Assembly: GCF_023161965.1 (NCBI RefSeq)
Contig: NZ_JALNTY010000002.1
Location: 1 to 46,017, forward strand
Reading direction: 5' to 3'
Source of the DNA: Anaerosoma tenue
Lineage (GTDB): Bacteria > Actinomycetota > Coriobacteriia > Anaerosomatales > Anaerosomataceae
Length of the DNA stretch: 46,017 nucleotides
Position numbers and translations under genes: made by a program. Below, in pieces: positions 7,187-14,979 of the stretch; the stretch's first letter is position 1, and each line of letters begins with the position of its first letter. Under the pieces are notes generated by a model. The model was not told the DNA's origin, made no database searches, and worked only from the letters and a program-made list of their open reading frames with translations.

Positions 7187-7735
7187 TCAACCACATCCCG
7201 GGCCGGTGACGAGCGTGACCGTGGGCGGAGCAGGCGTGCAGCACGTCGAGGCGGGATCGGCAGGTCTCGACGAAGCCTCCGCAGCGCGATCTTCGCGCGA
7301 GGACAGCGAGGAGAGGCCCGCCGATCCCGCCTCGCCTGCGAGCCCTGCGGCGGCCATGATGGCGTCGAAGACCACGTCACGGCCCACGGCCTCGGTCCGT
7401 ACGCCGCCGACCTCGATCTCGCGGCAGCAGACCGATTCCCCGACCAGATCGCTGCATGACGGACAGTCGCTCATCATGCTCACGCCGCCGAGCCACTCCT
7501 CGGCCGGACGTCCGTTCACCAGCACCCGGTTGGAGTCGTCGAGACGGCCGGAGGTCAACTCGCACTCAAGATAGTCGATCACCGCCACCGACGAGGGCAG
7601 CGCGGCTCGCGCGTCGGAAACGGCCGCACGCACGGCATCGTGAGTGTCCCCGCAACGGTCACAGGTGTTCCCGTCGACGGTGAGATAGTCGAACTCCACG
7701 ACGATGCGCGCCGGTCCGCTGCAGCAACCACTCAT
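7187..7735 (-). CDS. DUF2703-containing cysteine-rich protein
   Basis: A 182-residue protein starting MSGCCSG, with the DUF2703 core at residues about 10-120: a CDRCGDTHDAV motif, a strand VIDYLECELTSG, and the pairs CPSC and CC. A low-complexity tail ends in TVTLVTGPGCG. The domain has a thioredoxin-like look and often occurs near arsenic genes; its reaction is unknown. GGAGAGG seven bases upstream fixes the start at 7735. It is the first gene of the leftward operon, transcribed divergently from the permease. Its stop (TGA, 7189-7187) is in the same frame as the following thioredoxin-like gene. The residues around it (GPGCG before, GGDLMC after) leave open whether this TGA is also read through. 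Confidence 0.75.
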   Translation of the reverse strand: MSGCCSGPARIVVEFDYLTVDGNTCDRCGDTHDAVRAAVSDARAALPSSVAVIDYLECELTSGRLDDSNRVLVNGRPAEEWLGGVSMMSDCPSCSDLVGESVCCREIEVGGVRTEAVGRDVVFDAIMAAAGLAGEAGSAGLSSLSSREDRAAEASSRPADPASTCCTPAPPTVTLVTGPGCG

Positions 7736-7751
7736 CTGTGTACCTCTCCGA

Positions 7752-7797
7752 TTCGACAAGCATCCGGACGATGCCTATACTTCGATACTTGTCGAAG
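7752..7797. promoter_or_regulatory. ArsR-type operator between divergent DUF2703/arsR operon and permease
   Basis: Three half-sites are visible: TTCGACAAG (7752-7760), CTTCGA (7780-7785) and TCGAAG (7792-7797). The last two form the dyad CTTCGA-N6-TCGAAG. The first pairs as an inverted repeat with CTTGTCGAA at 7788-7796. Location between divergent genes with arsR in one arm supports shared repression. Confidence 0.55.
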
Positions 7798-7868
7798 CAT
7801 ACGACGTACACGTCGGCACGGCAAGACGTGAAGCGCGACGGGTAACGGACTGGGAAGAAGAGGAGCGC

Positions 7869-8885
7869 ATGGACCTGATCACCGGTGTGTTCGCGTGGAT
7901 GAACGATCAGCTTCTCAAGATGGTGTGGCTGAACGACCTCGTAGGTGCGTTCGTGTCCGACGTCCTGGGTCTCCCGCTGGGTGAGCGTCTCGGCGCCAGC
8001 ATCCAGTTCTTCCTGTACGACACGGTCAAGATCTTCGTGCTGCTCTCGGCGCTCATCTTCGCCATCTCGTACGTACAGAGTTACTTCCCGCCCGAGCGTA
8101 CGAAGCGGATCCTCGGGCGCTTCAACGGGATCTGGGGCAACGTCCTCGGCGCGCTGCTCGGCACCATCACGCCGTTCTGCTCCTGCTCCTCCATCCCGTT
8201 GTTCATCGGCTTCACCTCGGCCGGTCTCCCGCTCGGGGTCACCTTCTCGTTCCTGATCTCGTCCCCGCTCGTCGACCTGGCCTCGGTCATCCTGCTCGCC
8301 AGCATCTTCAACTGGCGGATCGCGATCGCCTACGTGGTGGTGGGACTCGTATTGGCGGTCGCGGGTGGCTCGATCATCAGTGCCCTCAAGCTCGAGCGCT
8401 ACGTCGAGCCATTCGTCTACGGCACCCATCTTGCCGACGCCGACCTGCCCGAGATGACCCGGCGCGACCGCATCGCGTTCGCGTGGCAGGCGGTGGCCGA
8501 CATCGTGAAGCGTGTGTGGCCCTACGTTCTGGCCGGCGTAGGTATCGGAGCGGTGATCCACGGCTGGATACCCGAGACGTGGGTCTCTGCCGTGCTCGGT
8601 ACGGCCAACCCGTTCTCGCCGGTGATCGCCACGATCGTGGGCGTGCCGATGTACGCCGACATCTTCGGAACGCTGCCGATAGCCGAGGCGCTGGTGGCCA
8701 AGGGCGTGGGCCTCGGCACCGTGCTCGCCTTCATGATGGCGGTCACGGCGCTCTCGCTGCCCTCGCTCGTGATGCTCAAGAAGGTCGTGAAGACGCCGCT
8801 GCTTGCCACTTTCTTCGGCCTCGTAGTCACCGGCATCCTGATCATCGGCTACGGCTTCAATGCGGTCGGCGCCTGGTTCGTCTAG
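7869..8885 (+). CDS. ArsP/DUF318-family permease
   Basis: A 338-residue integral membrane protein with about eight hydrophobic helices and the family signature GTITPFCSCSSIPLF at residues about 98-112, a cysteine-rich loop inside the membrane. The family includes ArsP, an exporter of trivalent organoarsenicals, but many members have no tested substrate. The ATG at 7869 follows GGAG, after a long leader containing the operator repeats. The divergent partners (metalloregulator, thioredoxin-like proteins) suggest that the substrate is a thiol-reactive metalloid or organometal. Substrate identity is inferred from context. Confidence 0.85.
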   Translation: MDLITGVFAWMNDQLLKMVWLNDLVGAFVSDVLGLPLGERLGASIQFFLYDTVKIFVLLSALIFAISYVQSYFPPERTKRILGRFNGIWGNVLGALLGTITPFCSCSSIPLFIGFTSAGLPLGVTFSFLISSPLVDLASVILLASIFNWRIAIAYVVVGLVLAVAGGSIISALKLERYVEPFVYGTHLADADLPEMTRRDRIAFAWQAVADIVKRVWPYVLAGVGIGAVIHGWIPETWVSAVLGTANPFSPVIATIVGVPMYADIFGTLPIAEALVAKGVGLGTVLAFMMAVTALSLPSLVMLKKVVKTPLLATFFGLVVTGILIIGYGFNAVGAWFV

Positions 8886-8916
8886 CAGCCGCCGTTGACG
8901 CGTGTCAGGGGGCGCA

Positions 8917-8948
8917 GATACACTTCTGGTGTATCCATCTGGTGTATC
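8917..8948. promoter_or_regulatory. Operator candidate of the RHH/PIN toxin-antitoxin operon
   Basis: GATACAC-TTCTG-GTGTATC (8917-8935) is a perfect seven-base inverted repeat, and a third GTGTATC follows at 8942-8948, just before the ribosome-binding site. Ribbon-helix-helix antitoxins typically bind such arrays to repress their own operon. Confidence 0.6.
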
Positions 8949-8963
8949 TGCGAGGTGATCGGC

Positions 8964-9257
8964 ATGGCGGTCTACAAGGTGAACGTGTCACTGCCTGAAG
9001 AGCTGGTGAGCGAGATTGATGAGGCCGCCGGCGACCTTGGAATGAGCCGCAGCGGTTTCATCGCCGAAGCGAGTTCCCGCTATGTCTCTGACATCAAGAA
9101 CCTGTCAACCGAGGAGCGTCGAAGCAAGGACATACAGCGGGCGCTCGCCGGCTTCGCGCGCATCGGGTCGAAGCTGACAGAACGGGATATCCAGGACCTG
9201 ATCGACCACACCCGCCGGGACAGGGAGCGCGACACACCCGGGGGGTGGCGACGGTGA
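8964..9257 (+). CDS. Ribbon-helix-helix antitoxin (VapB-like)
   Basis: A 97-residue protein with an N-terminal ribbon-helix-helix fold: strand YKVNVSLPEEL, helix VSEIDEAAGDLG, turn MSRSGFIAEASSRYV. An acidic-basic C-terminal tail would wrap the toxin. The ATG at 8964 has an almost complete anti-16S match (GAGGTGATC) directly upstream. Its stop overlaps the PIN gene start (GTGA at 9254-9257), which is characteristic of toxin-antitoxin pairs. The dyad array just upstream suggests autoregulation. Confidence 0.88.
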   Translation: MAVYKVNVSLPEELVSEIDEAAGDLGMSRSGFIAEASSRYVSDIKNLSTEERRSKDIQRALAGFARIGSKLTERDIQDLIDHTRRDRERDTPGGWRR

Positions 9258-9670
9258 GCGGAGCGATCGTCGTCGATTCCTCCATTGCATTCAAGTGGCT
9301 GTCCGCCCTCGGCGAGAACCGCGTCGACCTCGCGGTCGATCTGCTGCACCGGCACCTGACTGGCGAGACGATACTCATCGCGCCCGCCAGTCTGCCCTGG
9401 GAGGTGGCAAACGCCCTCAGATGGAAGAGGCGTATTCCATCCTCGGAGGTCATCGAGCTAATCGGTCATCTCGAAGCGATCCAGATCCACCTGATGGATG
9501 TGACCTACTCGCGCGTGCGGTCGGCTGCCGAACTCGCGTACAGCCATGGCCTCAGTGTCTATGATGCGCTCTTCCTCGACCTCGCCACGGAATTCGATTG
9601 CCCGCTCGTGACGGCGGACTACCGCGCCTTCGCCGACGTTGATACCTCGGTGGAGATTCGGCTTCTGTAG
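9254..9670 (+). CDS. PIN-domain ribonuclease toxin (VapC-like)
   Basis: A 138-residue PIN domain protein. The four acidic metal-binding positions are present: D8 (IVVDSS), E50 (LPWEVANAL), D104 (YDALFLDLA) and D122 (TADYRAF). PIN toxins cut tRNA or rRNA using Mg2+; the target here is unknown. The GTG start at 9254 was chosen because it overlaps the antitoxin stop; another GTG lies nine bases earlier. The pair sits inside the block that separates ortB from oraS. Confidence 0.88.
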   Translation: MSGAIVVDSSIAFKWLSALGENRVDLAVDLLHRHLTGETILIAPASLPWEVANALRWKRRIPSSEVIELIGHLEAIQIHLMDVTYSRVRSAAELAYSHGLSVYDALFLDLATEFDCPLVTADYRAFADVDTSVEIRLL

Positions 9671-9711
9671 ACGGCCTTCGCTCACGGCTCCCGCAACCCG
9701 GCGATCGACGC

Positions 9712-10110
9712 CTACTCCCCCGCCGGCCCGTCGTCCCCGCGCGGAACCGCTACCAGGGGGCCCTCCTTGAGAGCCGACACGTCCGGCATCGATGTGCCGG
9801 CCTGTGGGCACGGCGGGTACGGCTCACCCTTCTCGATGCGGAACGTGCCATCGCCCTGATAGATGCGCACCTCCCGATCCTGGTTCCACGGCGCCCGGTG
9901 GTTGAGCGGCATGTACGCGTAGCCGTGCTTCCTCGCCTTCCCCATCTGCTCGACCGTGACAACGTGGACACGGTCGCCGCACTTGAGGCACTCGTAGAAG
10001 TAGTCCTGATCATCGTGTGCGAGCACCCATGCGTGCCCGCCGTGCTGGATCGCGTCACGAAAACGCGTGACGTCGCCCCTCCCGTCCCTCTTCCCGTGCT
10101 TCGTGCCCAT
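9712..10110 (-). CDS. Uncharacterised protein with a CxxC pair
   Basis: A 132-residue protein that I do not recognise. It contains the strand-rich segment DYFYECLKCGDRVHVVTVEQMG around residues 35-57, whose CLKC could be half of a small metal site. Two further cysteines are absent except one near residue 107 (PPCPQ). A second segment (REVRIYQGDGTFRIEKGE) looks like a beta hairpin. The ATG at 10110 lies after GGGCGG. It is on the same strand and 267 bp downstream of ortB, so it may be the last gene of the ord-ortA-ortB transcript. No function can be assigned. Confidence 0.6.
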   Translation of the reverse strand: MGTKHGKRDGRGDVTRFRDAIQHGGHAWVLAHDDQDYFYECLKCGDRVHVVTVEQMGKARKHGYAYMPLNHRAPWNQDREVRIYQGDGTFRIEKGEPYPPCPQAGTSMPDVSALKEGPLVAVPRGDDGPAGE

Positions 10111-10157
10111 CACGGCACCGCCCTTCCGATCGGGCGGGGCGGCGCAAGATGCGACGC

Positions 10158-10184
10158 GAGCCGGCCCTCTGTCCGGGCCAGCTC
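10158..10184. terminator. Hairpin in the 267-bp gap after ortB
   Basis: GAGC-C-GGCCC then seven bases and GGGCC-A-GCTC form a nine-pair stem with one mismatch. No T-run follows on either strand, so it may only partly terminate the ortB transcript. The rest of 10111-10377 shows nothing convincing. Confidence 0.3.
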
Positions 10185-10377
10185 GCCTGACCCACGCTTT
10201 AGCTGCACTTGTACCGCGCCCGCAAGCTGTAGCTTCAAATCGGCGCTTCTCGCTTGGATCACCCTCATGAGGCTGTCTGCCCCTGCGGGACAGACCCTGT
10301 CTCGACCTCCGTGCCGAGTGTGTCACATGGCTATGACATCGTCGCTGTCTCTCCCGGACCCATGCTCTCGGACACCT

Positions 10378-11790
10378 CTACCCCGCACGCAACTCGGCTA
10401 TCGCCTCCTCGACCGCCACCGGTGTGGTGTTGGTGTCCTCGGCAAGGAAGACGATGTCGCCAGGAGTGGGTTCGTATCCTTCGGGGGCATGCCTGAGAGC
10501 GTTGCGGATGTACGATCGCCGCATCCGCACCAGGTCGAGGTCCTTGGCGCGTATCTGCTCCGGGCGCTCGGGTATCACGATCGCCGTGCCCGGCACGTTG
10601 TCGGCCGGATCGCCCTTCCGCACCTCCACGCCCTGCTCGCGCGCGAACGCCAGTTGCGACCAGTGATGCTTCCCGGCGCCGGTGTACTCCGTCTCCTGCA
10701 CCACCACCGTCGCGTCACGCGGCAGCTCGCGCGCCAGCGACATCGCTGCCGCCATCGCAGTGTTGCCGCTCGGCCCACGCTCCAGCCCTTCGAGCTTGGA
10801 GAGCGCCTCGGTCACATAGAAGACCTCGCCCTGGGTGACGGTGAGATAGCGGTCCATGTAGCGGAGCGACCGCGCAGCGTTGCGGGGCACGTCGGAGCGG
10901 TCGGGCCAGGTCGCGAACGGCACCCCAAAGCCCGTATGCCCGGTGGTGAAGCTCTTGCGATTGAAGTCGGTGTCGCTGGCCATGTGGAGTCCCGAGAGGT
11001 CCACCGACGCGCTCACGACCTGGGTGTCGTGCGCGCCCATCCTGCGCAGTCCGCGCGCCGTGCCGGTGGTGTTGCCGCCGCCGGCGTGTGTGACGACCAC
11101 ATGCGTGGGCGGCGCGCCGGTGAGCCCGATCATCTCCTCGGCCAACTCGGCGCCGAGCGACTCGATCCCCGACACCCCGAAGGGCGAGTACAGCGACGCC
11201 GAGAGGAATCCCGTCTCATCGAGCAACTCGAGCATGTGGAAGAAGAGCTCCGGACCCACCGTCATCTGGACGACCTCGGCGCCGAACGCCTCGCAGATGC
11301 GCGACTTCTCAACGATCTCGGGCTGTCCGATGTGCCGCGAATCGAAGGCCTCCTGGCAGATGATGCACTTCAGCCCCGCCCGGGCCGCCTGGCTGGCCAC
11401 GGCGGCGCCATAGTTGCCCGAGGTGGCTGCGATGACCCCCGGGAATCCCTTCTCGGCTGCCACATGGATGCTCATGCTTGCCCTGCGGTCCTTGAACGAG
11501 CCCGCCATGTTGGCCGCCTCGTCCTTCACGAAGATCCGCGCCCCATGGCCGGGCTCTGCGTACGACCGCACGAGGTCGGTCATGTTGCGTAGCTCCAGGA
11601 GCGGCGTGAGACCCACGCCCGCCGCGCGCTGGATCCCGCGGATGTCCTCCAGCGTATAGCCGTGGGCCGACATCATGCCTTCGTAGTCGAAGGCGATCGG
11701 GCTCCGCTCGAACTCGGCGTAGTCCATGCCGAGGGCACGCTTCATGATCTCGCCCTTGCGGGCCATGACCTGCTCGTAGCGGGTGGGCAT
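10378..11790 (-). CDS. ortB: 2-amino-4-oxopentanoate thiolase, beta (PLP) subunit
   Basis: A 470-residue PLP enzyme of the threonine synthase-like fold II family, the size of clostridial OrtB. The PLP lysine is K100 in MAGSFKDRRA. The phosphate-binding loops include ATSGNYGAAV and HAGGGNTTGTARG. With OrtA it cleaves 2-amino-4-oxopentanoate with coenzyme A to acetyl-CoA and D-alanine, the last step of oxidative ornithine fermentation. The ATG at 11790 lies one base after the ortA stop (TGAGATG), so the two are translationally coupled. Alternative upstream starts would run through ortA and are rejected. Confidence 0.95.
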   Translation of the reverse strand: MPTRYEQVMARKGEIMKRALGMDYAEFERSPIAFDYEGMMSAHGYTLEDIRGIQRAAGVGLTPLLELRNMTDLVRSYAEPGHGARIFVKDEAANMAGSFKDRRASMSIHVAAEKGFPGVIAATSGNYGAAVASQAARAGLKCIICQEAFDSRHIGQPEIVEKSRICEAFGAEVVQMTVGPELFFHMLELLDETGFLSASLYSPFGVSGIESLGAELAEEMIGLTGAPPTHVVVTHAGGGNTTGTARGLRRMGAHDTQVVSASVDLSGLHMASDTDFNRKSFTTGHTGFGVPFATWPDRSDVPRNAARSLRYMDRYLTVTQGEVFYVTEALSKLEGLERGPSGNTAMAAAMSLARELPRDATVVVQETEYTGAGKHHWSQLAFAREQGVEVRKGDPADNVPGTAIVIPERPEQIRAKDLDLVRMRRSYIRNALRHAPEGYEPTPGDIVFLAEDTNTTPVAVEEAIAELRAG

Positions 11791-11791
11791 C

Positions 11792-12130
11792 TCACTCACC
11801 CGCTTCCGGGTCCGCGAGCGCACGGTACTCGGCCACCCTGGCGCGGGCGTCACGGCCGATGGCCACGATCTCCGCCGGAGGAGTGCCGAAGGTGTGGGTG
11901 TACCCCGGCTCGATCTCCGAGAGGTGTCCGCGCACCACGCGGCCCGCCATCGTCTCCACATCCACCTCGTCGCCGATGAACGCGGGGCCGCGGGCGAACC
12001 CTTTCACCCACGCCCGCAGCGGCTGAGCGGCGGTGTCATCCGGAATCCCGGCCGCGCGCTGGCCCGGCTCAAGGAGCACGTACTCCACTTCCACCCAGTC
12101 ATCGGCATCGCATCGGATCGCGTCGCCCAT
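11792..12130 (-). CDS. ortA: 2-amino-4-oxopentanoate thiolase, alpha subunit
   Basis: A 112-residue protein of OrtA size, with an all-beta character and typical pieces such as VEVEYVLLEPGQRA (about residues 13-26), KGFARG and VETMAGRVVRGHL. OrtA is the small partner needed for OrtB thiolase activity. The gene starts ten bases after the ord stop and ends one base before the ortB start, in the order ord-ortA-ortB known from ornithine-fermenting clostridia. Assignment rests on both sequence and this synteny. Confidence 0.92.
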   Translation of the reverse strand: MGDAIRCDADDWVEVEYVLLEPGQRAAGIPDDTAAQPLRAWVKGFARGPAFIGDEVDVETMAGRVVRGHLSEIEPGYTHTFGTPPAEIVAIGRDARARVAEYRALADPEAGE

Positions 12131-12140
12131 CTCGCACTCC

Positions 12141-13151
12141 CTATTCGCTCGGCGTCCAGAACCGCGGGATCGGAAGATCGGTCACTGTGAGTATGCCCGC
12201 CGGCGCGTCGACGATCAGTGGGATGTAGTTGCCCGTCGACGCGTACGTACCCTTGCCGCCGGGGATCTCGGGCTTGTTCGACATGTGCACCTCCGGGTCC
12301 CCGACGATGCGGATGTAGTCGCCCGTCTCCACTCCCTCGAGCTCGGGATGTATCTGCTGCGGGTGCACGAGCTCGATCTTGAGCTCGCCGTTGCTGTAGC
12401 CCCGCCCGATGTGACGGCAGCCGCACACGTCGCCGGGAGCGACCTTCACGTGCGGAGTCTCCCGCGGCACCGATGTGACGATCGGCTCGCGCGTCTCAAC
12501 GACCTCGTCGATCTCCCAGCCGAGCGCATCGGCGATGAGCCCGATGGACTCGGGGAACCCGATATGGCCGACGATCGTGCCGTCGGCGACGCCCCGCTCG
12601 AACTCCTCCACGGTGGTGCCCACGCCCTGGCTCTGCATGACGGTGGGGCCGAACGGCGAGAGGTCGTTCACGCGCTCGGCCTCGATGCGATCGATCCGCA
12701 GGCAGATGGAGCTCCACGCCACGACGAGGGCGTCCAGGATGAAACCGGGATTGATACCGGTGCCGAGGATGGAGACATCGTGCTCCATCGCGAGCTCCTC
12801 GAAGCTATCCGCCCAGTCGGCATCGCTCGCCCACGGGTACGCCAGCTTCTCGGCGATACAGAGGACGTTCGCCCCGGCTTTCACGCACGCCTCGACCTGG
12901 TCGGAGACCTCGTGGAGGTTGCTTTGCGTGCAGATGCAGACCACGTCCGGCTCCTTGGCCAGCACGGACTGGGCATCGGTCGTCATGCACACGTCACAGG
13001 TCCGGCCGAGCAGCTCCCCCACGGGTCTGCCTTCTTTGGCCGGGTTGGTGACGATCGCCCCGACCAGCTCCACATCGTTGGGACGGTCAAGGATGAAGCC
13101 GAGCAGCCCCTGTCCCATCATGCCGGTGCCCCACACCGCGACCTTGATCAT
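12141..13151 (-). CDS. ord: 2,4-diaminopentanoate dehydrogenase
   Basis: A 336-residue NAD(P)-dependent dehydrogenase with an N-terminal Rossmann motif GTGMMGQG at residues 8-15 and a dihydrodipicolinate-reductase-like C-terminal half. It oxidises and deaminates (2R,4S)-2,4-diaminopentanoate, the OraSE product, to 2-amino-4-oxopentanoate. GGGAGGAG precedes the ATG. It is the first gene of the ord-ortA-ortB run. An inverted repeat at 13184-13206 in its leader is a possible operator. No ornithine racemase gene is in the window. Confidence 0.95.
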   Translation of the reverse strand: MIKVAVWGTGMMGQGLLGFILDRPNDVELVGAIVTNPAKEGRPVGELLGRTCDVCMTTDAQSVLAKEPDVVCICTQSNLHEVSDQVEACVKAGANVLCIAEKLAYPWASDADWADSFEELAMEHDVSILGTGINPGFILDALVVAWSSICLRIDRIEAERVNDLSPFGPTVMQSQGVGTTVEEFERGVADGTIVGHIGFPESIGLIADALGWEIDEVVETREPIVTSVPRETPHVKVAPGDVCGCRHIGRGYSNGELKIELVHPQQIHPELEGVETGDYIRIVGDPEVHMSNKPEIPGGKGTYASTGNYIPLIVDAPAGILTVTDLPIPRFWTPSE

Positions 13152-13183
13152 CGAGACTCCTCCCGTGACTATGCGAAAAGGAC

Positions 13184-13206
13184 GTATCGCTATGCACTAA
13201 CGATAC
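13184..13206. promoter_or_regulatory. Inverted repeat upstream of ord
   Basis: GTATCG and CGATAC flank 11 bases, 33 bp before the ord start codon. It lies between the ord start and the end of the cytochrome gene, where the ord promoter must be unless the gene is read from further upstream. A regulator site for ornithine genes is possible. Confidence 0.35.
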
Positions 13207-13246
13207 CCTGACCGCCCCGCGGGAGGAACTCCGGTGCCGCCCCGTG

Positions 13247-14854
13247 TCACATCCCGGACAACACCGGGGCCGTAAGGTCCGCCGCCGATGGGATCGGGAA
13301 CGGTGTTGCCGACGTCTCCTCGCCCGGGTCCACGAAGATGTGACAGCTCGTGCACTCCACCTGCGTGAAGTCGGGACCGGGGTGGCAGCGCAGGCAGTAC
13401 TGGTTCAGCCACGGCCGCTCCTCGTGCACCCCGATCGCGGGGTGCGTGAAGTGGACCTCCGACCAGGTGGTGGGTCGATGGCAATCGAGACACGCGGTGG
13501 GACCCACGTGCGGGATGTCGGCGATGTGGCAACTCTCGCAGGCGCGCGGAGCGTCGTCGCTGAAGCGCAGCGTCGGGTGGCAGAGCGTGCAGGGCCGCTC
13601 CGAGTGGGCCGTGCCGAGCTTGATCTCCCCCGGATGCTCCTCGAGGATGATCGCCGACCAGCGCGAGGGCGTGTGACACATCTCGCAGTCGTTGTACTGC
13701 ACTCCGTGCGGACCGTCATGACAGCTGTCGCACGTGCCCGAGCCGTCCCCGATGTTGACCGCGTACTTGTAGTTGGGGTGGCACGCATTGCAGCTCAAGT
13801 CACCGTGGATGCCCACGAGCTCGAACCTCGTTGCGTGCACGAAGGTCGACGGCTTGAACCCGGCGGTCGTATGGCAGTCCTGGCACGCCGTCAGCCCGCC
13901 GTGCGCCGTTCCGTGGCACCCCGTGCACACGGTCGGTGTCCCATCGTAGACGCCCTGCGGGTGGCACGCCTGACAATCGAGCTTGGTGTGACCGCCGGTG
14001 ATCCTGAAGTAGGAATCGTGGTCGAACGTCGAGGGGACGAAGCCGAACGGCGTGTGGCAGTCCTCGCACCTCGTAAGGTTCGTGTGAGCAACGGTATGGC
14101 AGCCGAGACAGACCGTAGGCGTACCGGCGAAGGTGTTGTTCTTGTGGCAGTCGGCGCAGTCGGCCTGCGTATGCCTGCCTTCGAGCTTGAAGAAGAGCGA
14201 GTGGTCGAAGCCGGGAAGCGGCTCCCACCCGCGTGACGGCTCGTGACAGTCCTCGCAGTTCGTGAGTCCGCCATGGTTGACCCCGTGACAGTCCACGCAT
14301 CCGCGATCCGGCGCGCCGGGGTCCACACCCGCGGTGTGGCACTCGAAGCACGAGACGCCTTCGTGGCCACCCTCAAGGGAGAGGTGTCCTTCCGGGACCG
14401 CCCGCTGGAGCGACCACGCCACCGCCGTGTGACACGGAGCGCATGCAACCGCACCTACACCGTGCGGTGAACGGGCGGCGTGGCACGTCTCGCAGTCGGG
14501 TGATATCGGTTCCTCACCCTCGGTATGGCAGCGCTCGCAACCGATGATGGCGTGGAAGGAGACGTTGAAGTCGGGGTTGTCGTGCGTGTAGTGCGTCACG
14601 AGCCACGACGACGTGGTGTGACACGACTCGCATGCGTCGTCGTTGTACGGCGCTTCGTGAGCGTAGTCGTGCTGTGGAGCCTTGCATGAGGTGCACGGCT
14701 GCGACCCCACTGCGGGGTGCTCCTGAGCCTCGGCAGACCCGGGCTGGTAGTGCGCGTACTGCACCACGACGAGGCCCGCCACGATGGCGAGCAGCGCCAC
14801 CAGGATCAGAACCCCTGCAACGGCGGACGTGCGCTTCCTGGCCTGTGGTGTCAT
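13247..14854 (-). CDS. Multihaem c-type cytochrome (21 CxxCH plus one CxxCK)
   Basis: A 535-residue protein with one N-terminal membrane anchor (residues about 10-35) and then 21 CxxCH haem-binding motifs spread to the C-terminus. A single CTSCK comes first, before the first CxxCH. CxxCK is the motif of the catalytic haem in NrfA nitrite reductase, so a 22nd haem is conceivable if a suitable lyase exists. Many distal histidines occur between motifs, as expected for bis-His haems forming a wire. The ATG at 14854 is chosen because it places the anchor at the very N-terminus; a GTG at 14893 is possible. It would face the outside of the cell and carry electrons between membrane and surface. It lies next to ord but has no proven link to it. 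Confidence 0.9.
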   Translation of the reverse strand: MTPQARKRTSAVAGVLILVALLAIVAGLVVVQYAHYQPGSAEAQEHPAVGSQPCTSCKAPQHDYAHEAPYNDDACESCHTTSSWLVTHYTHDNPDFNVSFHAIIGCERCHTEGEEPISPDCETCHAARSPHGVGAVACAPCHTAVAWSLQRAVPEGHLSLEGGHEGVSCFECHTAGVDPGAPDRGCVDCHGVNHGGLTNCEDCHEPSRGWEPLPGFDHSLFFKLEGRHTQADCADCHKNNTFAGTPTVCLGCHTVAHTNLTRCEDCHTPFGFVPSTFDHDSYFRITGGHTKLDCQACHPQGVYDGTPTVCTGCHGTAHGGLTACQDCHTTAGFKPSTFVHATRFELVGIHGDLSCNACHPNYKYAVNIGDGSGTCDSCHDGPHGVQYNDCEMCHTPSRWSAIILEEHPGEIKLGTAHSERPCTLCHPTLRFSDDAPRACESCHIADIPHVGPTACLDCHRPTTWSEVHFTHPAIGVHEERPWLNQYCLRCHPGPDFTQVECTSCHIFVDPGEETSATPFPIPSAADLTAPVLSGM

Positions 14855-14979
14855 CGACCCTGCCGATCCATGTGCGAGAACCGCGCCCGACACCGGCTGG
14901 CATACGAGCGTGCATGCATACGACCACAGGCTGTATGGTACGCGAAATCAGGGGCGTTTGCAGGGGGCGCGCAGCGGTA

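Noticed and set aside
5769-8885. Assigning the module to a named selenium-linked organometal system.
   Set aside because: No MerB-like lyase or dedicated ABC transporter is present, so a specific system name would go beyond the evidence.
10111-10377. Possible riboswitch or tRNA-like element in the gap between ortB and the CxxC protein gene.
   Set aside because: Only one ordinary hairpin could be built; no conserved core or cloverleaf.
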